A DNA stretch of 64,000 nucleotides from the NCBI RefSeq assembly GCF_043290135.1, contig NC_134701.1, forward strand, positions 98,138,202-98,202,201. The letters are read 5' to 3'. The notes below the pieces were generated by a model, which was not told the DNA's origin, did no database searches, and worked only from the letters and a program-made list of their open reading frames with translations. This stretch comes from Rhipicephalus microplus. Taxonomy: Eukaryota; Arthropoda; Arachnida; Ixodida; Ixodidae. Every line of letters begins with the position of its first letter. Position 1 is the first letter of the stretch. Below, in pieces: positions 57,016 through 64,000 of this stretch. The translations under genes were made by a program, and so were the position numbers.

Positions 57016-58158
57016 CTATGCTTTCCTGCACATGAATTTCATTATATGCACAATAGATAGCAGTCTCTTTTTTAAGTACGCACAATGTGGGCTCCACGAA
57101 AGACTTCTGTCAATTATTATGCCCAGGAAACGATGCGTCCATGCATATTTGACACTCTGTCCATTGATGTAAACAGGGTATGGCGTCATTGGTTTGCGTG
57201 TAAACGCCATCAACGCGCACTTCACAGTTGATATAGTTAGGCCTTGTTTCTGAAGGTAGGCTGTTGTGAGGGTTGCTGCCCGCTGTAATCGTGCACGCAC
57301 CTGAGGGCAAGTAACTGCAGCACTCCAGAGGCAAATATCATCGGCGTATATGGATAGGCACACCGACTTTGGCAGAACCTTCACCAGACCAATGAGGGCA
57401 ACATTGAACAATGTGGGGCTTAAAACACCTCCTTGAGGTACTCCGCAGTAGGTGTAATGTTCAGTAGTTGTACCCGCATATGTTTGCACAAAGAAACACC
57501 TACCAGTTATATAATCTTTTATCCAATGAAACATTCGTCCACCAATGCCCATTGCTGCGAGAGAAGTGAGGATGGCATCGTGAGCTTCATTATCATATGC
57601 ACCCTTCACGTCAAGAAAGAGTGCAACTGATATGCGCTTGCGGCTTTTTTCTTGTTGAACAAATGTCGATAAGTCAAGCACACAGTCGATGGAGGAGCGG
57701 CCCCGACGAAAACCTGCCATGCAAGAAGGGTATTTGGTGTATCGTTCCAAGTACCACTCGAGACGAAATAGAACCATTCTTTCCATCACTTTTCCGAGGC
57801 AGCTTGTGAGGGCAATAGGGCCATACGCTGTCAAGTCCAATGGTGATTTTCCCGATTTCAAAAGTGGTATTAATCGACTTATTTTCCATTCGCATGGAAC
57901 ACTGCCGCTGAGCCAGGAGTTGTTGAAACATGTTAAAAGTTTTTTTTTTGCTTTTTGTCCAAGGTGTCCCAACGTACTATAAGTAATACCATCAGGACCT
58001 GGCGATGGCATGCGCTTAGAAGCGACTAACGCACCTACCAGTTCTTCCATGGTGAATGGAATGTCCATTTCAGGTAATCGCGTCTCAGGAACGATCACGG
58101 CGTCGATGCTCTCGTTCATAATATTCCCGGCAACTCTCGTGCAAAATTCTTCAGCCAT
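57016..58158 (-). pseudogene. LINE reverse transcriptase
   Basis: A 380-codon open frame covering the whole RT. It shows PSPGPDGITYSTLGHL (motif 0/1 region), IPLLKSGKSPLDLTAYGPIA (normally YRPIAL), MAGFRRGRSSIDCVLDL, SVALFLDVKGAYDNEAHDAI (motif A Asp), CGVPQGGVLSPTLFNVAL (motif B), LSIYADDICLWSAAV (motif C, both Asp) and VKYAWTHRFLGIIID (thumb entry). All catalytic residues are intact. The frame ends CRKA followed by a stop where the protein should continue, and it starts after a frameshift near 58170-58185. It belongs to the I/Jockey group. Confidence 0.93.
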
Positions 58159-59243
58159 CTCGAGTTCTGTTTTCTATGATGGAGTGCCAAAGCTTTAAAA
58201 GGGTACCGTTGTTGCGGAGAGGAGCGAAGACCACGAACTGTTCTCCAGATATACGACAGCGGTTTATGAGGGTCTGGAGATTCGCAGAATGCTTTCCAGC
58301 GTTCGCTCTCCAGCTTGTAAATGCGTCGTTGAATCTTTTTCTGGAGCCGCCTTGCTTCCATCAGATCGTAAATTGATCTTGTGCGTCTGTATCGTCGTTC
58401 AGCACGCCTTCGTATAGCTCGTAATCTTTCCAGTTCGATGTCAAACTGCGTTATTTTAGACGAATATGGTAATTTACATTTGGACGCTTGCATAGCTTCC
58501 GCTCTGGTATTTTCCAGGCTGCAGGCGAGGCCTTTTTGGCAAGCGTCCTCCACACGCGATGTAAACATCGACCAGTCTGTGCCAATTACAACACCGGAAT
58601 TGAAATTTTTTATGATACCATCGATCGTCACGTAGGTGGGTATGTGATCACTCCCATGAGTTTCAATATCGCAAAACCATTTAACTTTGTGAGAGAAGCA
58701 CCGTGACACCAATGTCAGGTCAAGGCAACTGCCATACGTGAGACCCCGCAGATACGTGGGGGTACCATCGTTCATAATGGAAAGGTCGTAATCGGAAGCG
58801 AATGTAACAATGTTCCGGCCCCTGGCATTCATCCTAGTGCTCCTCCAAAGCATGTGATGGGCGTTGAAGTCACCAGAGATGATCCAAGGCCCATCGGTCC
58901 TCATTAGGATGTCTTTTCATCTGTCGCAGTAAAATCGCGATGACGGAGATATATATCCACCAATAAGCGTGAACGAAACTGCATTTTTCTTTACACGAAG
59001 ACACACGTACTGATTGTCGTCATTTGAACTTATTGGGTGTGAAAGATAAGTCAAGTCTTTGCGAATGTAAACAATTACTTTGCTTCGTTCTTCGCAAGCG
59101 GCTGAACAAAAAGCTTCATAACCGGACAATCTATAAGGCGTTGATACGTTTGGTTCACATATGACAAGTATAGGGAATTGATTGGCCCGGACAAATTGGC
59201 GAAAGTCCGAGATACGGGACTTCATGCCTCTGGCATTCCACTA
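58116..59243 (-). pseudogene. LINE endonuclease domain
   Basis: It begins WNARGMKSRISDFRQFV (catalytic Asn of WNARG). FPILVICEPNV follows, with the Glu that binds metal, then YRLSGYEAF and SFTLIGGYISPSS. A TGA at about 58917 interrupts (FYCDR stop KDILMRTDG). The same frame then gives WIISGDFNAHHMLWRS (Asp, Asn) and ETHGSDHIPTYV (catalytic SDH), so the active site is complete apart from the stop. The domain runs into a charged linker (RAIRRRAERRYRRTRS) before RT. The frame shifts near an A-run (AGAAAACAG) at about 58170-58185. Confidence 0.9.
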
Positions 59244-59302
59244 AAAAATCGACGCACTTTTAACTTCAGTGCGGAAGATGAGATTTTGTTGAGCCATTTC
59301 GC

Positions 59303-60649
59303 TTATACGAAATTAGCAAGAACTGGATTCAGTGCATCCAGTATTTGCAGTGCACTCTTAGCAGACGGAGATTGTATGCTGCTCAGTAGCGTGCGAATCG
59401 TGGCAATTAATGAGTGCACGATTGCAGTCACTTGCCTGTCTTGGTTGGAAAGATCTCCAACCGGGATCGCGGACTGGCCGTCATGAAACTCCTTCGGTTC
59501 GCTTGATGCTGCTTCCTTTTGAAGTGCAGGCCACTCTGTCGCAGTTAGGGTATGCTGACTGGCTTTGTCCTTTACAGCCTTTCCCACGGCATGTGGTCTG
59601 GGAGGCAAAGGAGGTGGTACTGATGAGGGATCTGGCAAACGTGTCGAGGAGGTAGCGGGCGTCCTTGAAGACCGACGTCGACGTGAACGACGCCTTCTGA
59701 CTTTAGCTGCGGCTTCTCGATGAGATGAGTGATCGCGCACCATCTCCTTCAAAATGGCAATTTCCTTCTGAATCCACGGGCAGTCCTTCGATGTGGCTTC
59801 ATGGGATCCATTGCAACTAGAGCATTTCTTGACAGTTGCGACGCACTTATCCGCTTCATGGGGCTCGGCGCAGCGGTGGCATACCACCGAATTCTCACAG
59901 ACGCTGCTCACATGTCCAAGTTTCATGCATTTACGGCACTGGAGAGGCTTTGGAATGAAAGGCCGCACAGAAGGTCTGAAGTACCCCACCTTCACATGAG
60001 AGGGGACTGATGTGCTCTTGAACGCAATCTTCACACAGCGAGACTTGCCTAGCCGGGTGACATCAACAATAGGAGTATCAGTTGTTGACTTGACAAGAAA
60101 TTGTAAGTCATTATTGCAAATAGCCACATCTATGTCGTAGATCACGCCGGTTACTACATCACATCCCAAGGGAACATTAGAGCGCACCTGGTTGCCGTCC
60201 AAGTCAGTTACACTGCGCAGAACGCCCAACGCAATTGCGTGCAAAACGTCCACAGCCAGTATATTCTTTCTGGCGTTCACTCTTATACCCGTGATCTCAT
60301 TTGGCACGAGGGTTTCCAGAGACCTCGACACAGACTGTCTGTTAAGGCGTTTCATGTTGACTGTAGGAAGTGCAGGCAGAAACAGGATGGTATAAGTGTT
60401 CGATTTTGGCGCTTCACTTACAGTTTGAATAGTTGAGGATGAGGGTGTCCTCATGTTCCTTCTCTTCGCTTTGCGGCTCAGCACAGGTTGGAAACCGTCA
60501 TCTGAAAAGTCCTCATTGCTGAGATAGTAAGCATGAGTATCTTTACTGTCGCTGTCACTCGCTTGTCCCATCCGCTTCCTGGAGGCGGCCGCCGCTGACG
60601 CCGCTGGTGCCGGCAGACGCCCGGTGTGGTCTACCTCCATCCCCTCCAA
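59303..60649 (-). CDS. LINE ORF1 gag-like protein with three zinc knuckles
   Basis: An intact 448-codon frame. The N-terminus is Ala/Ser-rich with acidic patches (residues 1-60). The middle (about 85-230) has the ORF1 core fold region (KSNTYTILFLPALPTVNMKR, SVPSHVKVGYFRPSVRPFIP). Three CCHC-type knuckles follow at roughly 235-290: CRKCMKLGHVSSVC, CHRCAEPHEADKC and CSSCNGSHEATSKDC. A basic RRRRSRRRRSSRT stretch and a proline-rich segment come next. The protein binds the LINE RNA to form the transposition particle. The start is the first Met after a stop-rich leader and gives the usual ORF1 length. It is followed by ORF2 after about 60 bp, in another frame. Confidence 0.93.
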   Translation of the reverse strand: MEGMEVDHTGRLPAPAASAAAASRKRMGQASDSDSKDTHAYYLSNEDFSDDGFQPVLSRKAKRRNMRTPSSSTIQTVSEAPKSNTYTILFLPALPTVNMKRLNRQSVSRSLETLVPNEITGIRVNARKNILAVDVLHAIALGVLRSVTDLDGNQVRSNVPLGCDVVTGVIYDIDVAICNNDLQFLVKSTTDTPIVDVTRLGKSRCVKIAFKSTSVPSHVKVGYFRPSVRPFIPKPLQCRKCMKLGHVSSVCENSVVCHRCAEPHEADKCVATVKKCSSCNGSHEATSKDCPWIQKEIAILKEMVRDHSSHREAAAKVRRRRSRRRRSSRTPATSSTRLPDPSSVPPPLPPRPHAVGKAVKDKASQHTLTATEWPALQKEAASSEPKEFHDGQSAIPVGDLSNQDRQVTAIVHSLIATIRTLLSSIQSPSAKSALQILDALNPVLANFV

Positions 60650-60789
60650 GGGAGCAGCGAAAACTGATCAACAGACTTCAATTACAACTGAAATACGCCG
60701 GAGATACGCAGGATAAAATTAACAAGTTGTGAATGAACTGAATGGCAGGCAAGAAGTGTGAAAATTCTAGCTGTACTGCAGGTAGTGTA

Positions 60790-62300
60790 GAAACCACTGC
60801 AGTGACATAACCAATCGGTATTCCGTAAAATTGGCTCCACGTAATTCTTCTTACAGAATCCTAGTGCTCCTTTATCCCCTCTTATTTAAGCCTGGCACCA
60901 CTTCTACAAAGCGCTAAATTCGGAAGTATACGCTTTTTCTTGATAGGAAAGTATTCATTCTGGCCAGAGTCTCGTTTTTTATGCGCACAGTTCAGAAACG
61001 AAAAAAATCAGACGACCATCGCGTAATGAAAGATAGCATCACGGTTCCTCACATGTTTCAAGGCTTAGTGCAGTTTCTTCTCCTTTGCTTGTTTTTTTTA
61101 TTTGCTTAAGTAACTTTATTAGAGGTAATTCACAATTTCACACCAGCAATGAAGCACAAAAAATTCAAGTAAATTCTTACATTTAAAAAAAGGAAGAAGT
61201 CTTTACTGCTTGACCTAGTTCAGTCGCGTGCACGAAGATGATTGCATGCGTGTACCTCGAGCGCTGAGCTCGCCGAAGCACCCGAAGGGCGCCTAAGCTC
61301 AATTGTGCCAGTATTGATTGCCCACGCATTCCTCGTTCACGCAGTGCCTTAGGCGATGTTTATTCTATGTCATTGCTGAGACAAGCTTTCACGTGATTGC
61401 TAACTGTGAGCATGGAACTAATATTGACACTTTGACATCATCAAGATTTTTCTGCTGGTTACTTCCGTTAGGCACTTGTTACACTAAGCATTTGAAAAGC
61501 GAAGGTCTAGCATTTCAGTGCGTTGGAGAAGGTAACAAAGCCTAGTGTGTCCGCCTTTTTTTACGAGAAGGGGGTGCACTTCTTCCAGAAGGGTGCGTAA
61601 TTTTCGAAAGAAATGCCCAAGCTTCAAGATGATTAGGCATTAGGTGCAGAAAACTTTTGAATAGGGTTGGGGGGGGAGGAGAACTTTTACTGAGAAAAAA
61701 AATGACGGCTTTGCCAAAAAGTCATTTTAGGCGATGTGTATGAGAGACCCTGTGGCTTTTTTTTTCTAAAGTGAAAGCTCTTCTGATGTGACATAGGCGT
61801 GAGTTGATGGTCTGTTATCGAATACTAGTGCCACAGAACTTCCTACGTATTTAAAACAGTATGCGTTGTTGCTTTTCTTCAAGGAAGAAAGGAGTCACAG
61901 CAGCCTCAGAAAGAGCTTGTTGTCGAGCGATGTAGAAAAACTAGAAATAAACGGTAGCCTATGTACGTGTTTAAAACAAAATTCATTCAGTTTAAAGTAG
62001 TGATAACTTCAAGAAGCTTACCTGTACGTAAACAAGCGATGCAGAACCCTTATTTTTATCCCCATTCTGTTGCATGGTTGGATTATCAAGAATTACATTT
62101 TTAGAATCGCAGAACTCTAATATTACAGAGCATGGAGGAGCATCAGTGGTGCTTGCAACCTACAGCTACAGATTTGACGTAAGTGTTGCAGTGCAATCAT
62201 AATCTGCTCGGTCATCTGTGACGACAACAGAGAAATGAGTAGCTGACAAGTAAAGCGTGTAACAGCTGTTAAATATCGGTTTCGCCAACAATATATAACA
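60790..62300. other. No recognised feature
   Basis: AT-rich, with a G-run near 61669. A 75-codon plus frame (61318-61545) is unidentified. Confidence 0.35.
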
Positions 62301-62309
62301 AATTTTTAC

Positions 62310-62900
62310 CGCTTCACAATATTGAGAAGAACCCGCACTTTGCCTCTCCCGCCGGGATACAACTTTACTGTGCAGCCTGTGGTTAGGAGTAGCTTTTACG
62401 AAGGCCTAATTCTTTCGCACAGAATTGGCAGATAGCTCCAATGTGAATCTTGCGACACTGACGAGGCAATAGAACATCTACTGTGTCCATGTGAACGTTT
62501 TGCGAGCGAACGCAACTTGCTATGCGAAACGTTAGAGACACTAGACAGTAGACCTTTTTCCGAAGAGAAGATCCTTTGTTCATGGCTCTACGCGTCGCAG
62601 GCCAGCAAAACGACGCGGGCTGGCCTGCGACGTTTTCTATAGACGACCGGACTACGCAACCGCTTATAAGCGTGCAATGGACAAGGTCACATCTACACAC
62701 ACGTTGCCCTTCACTTCTTTCTTTCTTCTTCTTTATCTCCTCACCCCTTCCCCCACTGCAGGTTAGCAAACCGGACGTGCGTCTGGTTGACCTTTCTGCC
62801 TTTCATTTTTTCCCTTCCTCCTCCTCCTCCCGCTGATAACCCCATTTTTAGTGATCAATAAGGTAAATCTATTGAATAAATAAGTGAATAAATGAACAAA
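62310..62900 (+). mobile_element. 5'-truncated copy of the 55-61 kb LINE family
   Basis: It starts within the ORF2 C-terminus: LCSLWLGVAFTKA parallels CHLWLGVAFTKVY of the longer copy. It continues LQCESCDTDEAIEHLLCPCE, a complete CxxC...HxxxC finger, then RFASERNLLCETLETLDSRP and ILCSWLYASQASKTTRAGLR. The 3' region has GGTTAGCAAACCGGACGTGC, the complement of a block in the other copy, and an AATAAATAAGTGAATAAATG tail near 62870-62900. A frameshift lies near 62400-62430. Truncation at the 5' end is typical of target-primed reverse transcription. Confidence 0.85.
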
Positions 62901-63530
62901 CACGTGAATTGTGAATGGGGATTCTAAGGATTATCATTCTAAGCATTATTTTAGTCACTGAATTGTTCCTTGAAATAGTACGCAGACTGCACTGAGCTTT
63001 GTGTCCTAAAGGAAAAAAATAACGCGAGGATCGGCAAACCTCTTGAGAAAGGCACCCGTTATCAGTTTTAGGGTGCCTTTTCTGTGGGGCCTACTCAATT
63101 TTTTCAGTAAACAAAGGACGTCTCAATTGTGCGTGAATGGTGATTGAAACGTTCTCGCGTGTTAGCTCTCTTGGGAGGCACTCTATTTTAGATTTGAGTG
63201 CAAAACACACACGATAAAATGTCAGGCTGTTCTTGCAAAAAAAAAGTTGCTCACAAGTTTCATTAGGTGACGCTGAAAACTACTTTATCTAAACGGTGTC
63301 TTGCTCTATTGCTGATGCCTTGAGGGACACTCCCTAATGTCGCTGCTGATAAAAGCATCTTGGGAGCAATGCATTACAAAATGAAAGCTTTAGCAACACA
63401 ATTTTCCATGGCCGAAGCTCTTTAAGGAGTGGGTCGTGGACTCGTGTATGTAATAGCCACTTTTAGTTTTAGTCGTGGAATGTCCACTGAATGGCGGTAC
63501 TCTTATATGATGAATATAAGTTGAAAAGAT
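62901..63530. other. No recognised feature
   Basis: AT-rich spacer with no transposon motif seen. Confidence 0.4.
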
Positions 63531-63536
63531 ACGAGA

Positions 63537-63606
63537 TACATGTATGTATGTATGTATGTATGTATGTATGTATGTATGTATGTATGTATGTATGTATGTA
63601 TGTATG

Positions 63607-63637
<31 letters not shown>

Positions 63638-63656
63638 GTATGTATGTATGTATGTA
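63537..63656 (+). repeat. (TATG)n microsatellite
   Basis: About 29 nearly perfect units abutting the tail side of the minus-strand Ruka copy. It yields a spurious MYVC repeat frame. Confidence 0.95.
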
Positions 63657-63661
63657 ATTGA

Positions 63662-63893
63662 TTTGTGGGGTTTAACCTCCCAAAACCACCAATTGATTAA
63701 GAGAGACGCCGTCGTGAAGGGCTCCGGAAATTTCGACCACCTGGGGTTCTTTAACGAGCACCCAAATCTGAGTACATGGGCCTACAACATTTCCACCTCT
63801 ATTGGAAATGCATCCGCCGCAGCCGGAATTTGATCCTGCGACCTGCGGGTCAGCCGCCAAGAACCTTACCTACTAGACCACCGTGGCGGGGCT
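63662..63893 (-). mobile_element. Ruka SINE, full length
   Basis: Minus-strand copy with tail TGGGGTTTAACCTCCCAAAA at the left, a worn B-box region (GGAATTTGATCCTGCGACCT) and head CCACCGTGGCGGGGC at the right. The tail side runs into the (TATG)n tract, which may have grown from the A/T-rich SINE tail. No duplication could be identified because of the microsatellite. Confidence 0.92.
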
Positions 63894-64000
63894 CAACATA
63901 AGGTGACCCCGGACCAACAGACGTGCGACCAGCACTGCACCATGGCCTCTGAGCTTTGCGGTAACGTTCCAGGCCACTCAGGCCTTGCAGCCACACTTTG

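Larger units (their letters stand above)
55455..60780 (-). mobile_element. I-group LINE with RNase H, nearly full length
   Basis: In order on the minus strand: ORF1 (60649-59303), ORF2 endonuclease, RT, connecting region, RNase H and a C-terminal zinc-finger region. A 3' untranslated part then ends in a (TC)n/(GA)n tract (55461-55481). The 3' region contains GGTTAACCAGACGCACATCC on the plus strand. The same block is found inverted in the 5'-truncated copy at 62.3-62.9 kb, which defines a family. ORF1 is intact, while ORF2 carries a few stops and frameshifts. This copy is therefore relatively young but no longer autonomous. Confidence 0.9.

Noticed and set aside
63540..63833. 97-codon frame starting with repeated MYVC
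   Set aside because: It is the (TATG)n tract running into a Ruka SINE.

Overview
The window looks like repeat-rich, intergenic or intronic nuclear DNA from a metastriate hard tick (Rhipicephalus-type genera). The main reason is a tRNA-derived SINE of about 235 bp that matches the tick SINE known as Ruka: a tRNA-like head with A and B boxes, and a tail ending in TTAAACCCCACA. Eight copies are visible on both strands, two of them 5'-truncated, most with target-site duplications. The genus cannot be settled from the sequence alone. No operon-like layout, bacterial gene, CRISPR array or convincing multi-exon host protein gene was found. Nearly everything recognisable is transposon-derived.

Layout. 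1-18 kb: AT-rich DNA with a tRNA-like repeat near 1.0-1.4 kb, a GC-rich patch near 2.4-2.9 kb, three Ruka copies (5.2, 9.8 and 16.1 kb), a hypothetical reading frame with a signal-peptide-like stretch (11.4-12.1 kb, minus) and a possible LINE tail (14.6 kb). 18-26 kb: decayed I/Jockey-type LINEs that carry RNase H (a fragment at 18.6-19.4 kb and a long copy at 21.2-25.9 kb), an ORF1 fragment on the minus strand, an LTR with an adjoining primer-binding-like site (20.5-21.1 kb), and a CCGT/TCCA minisatellite repeat lying inside the endonuclease region of the long copy.

27.2-43.7 kb: the most striking part. A single minus-strand Ty3/gypsy element (LTR, gag, protease, RT, RNase H, integrase, LTR) is cut in its integrase zinc-binding region by an 11.85 kb insertion with ~100 bp terminal inverted repeats and a perfect 9-bp target duplication (TGCCGGGAT). 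The gypsy frame reads across the join, LHNLSHPG on one side and HPGIRAST on the other. The insertion is itself a landfill. It holds a Harbinger-type DDE remnant, a mariner transposase remnant with a Ruka copy inside it (13-bp duplication), tRNA-like repeats, and a CR1/L2-type LINE that contains two MITEs, one with a TTAA duplication exactly at the RT motif.

44-64 kb: more Ruka copies, two copies of an ACACC/GGTGT-rich repeat family, a second copy of the minisatellite repeat, a possible promoter and first exon on the minus strand near 51.3 kb, and a nearly full-length but broken minus-strand LINE (about 60.8 to 55.45 kb) encoding ORF1 with three zinc knuckles and ORF2 with endonuclease, RT, RNase H and a C-terminal zinc finger. 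A 5'-truncated copy of the same family lies on the plus strand at 62.3-62.9 kb.

The genes do not work together as a pathway. Each is a self-replicating element, and their nesting gives a relative order: gypsy first, then the TIR element, then the elements inside it. All amino-acid readings and repeat comparisons were made by eye; no alignment or database search was run.
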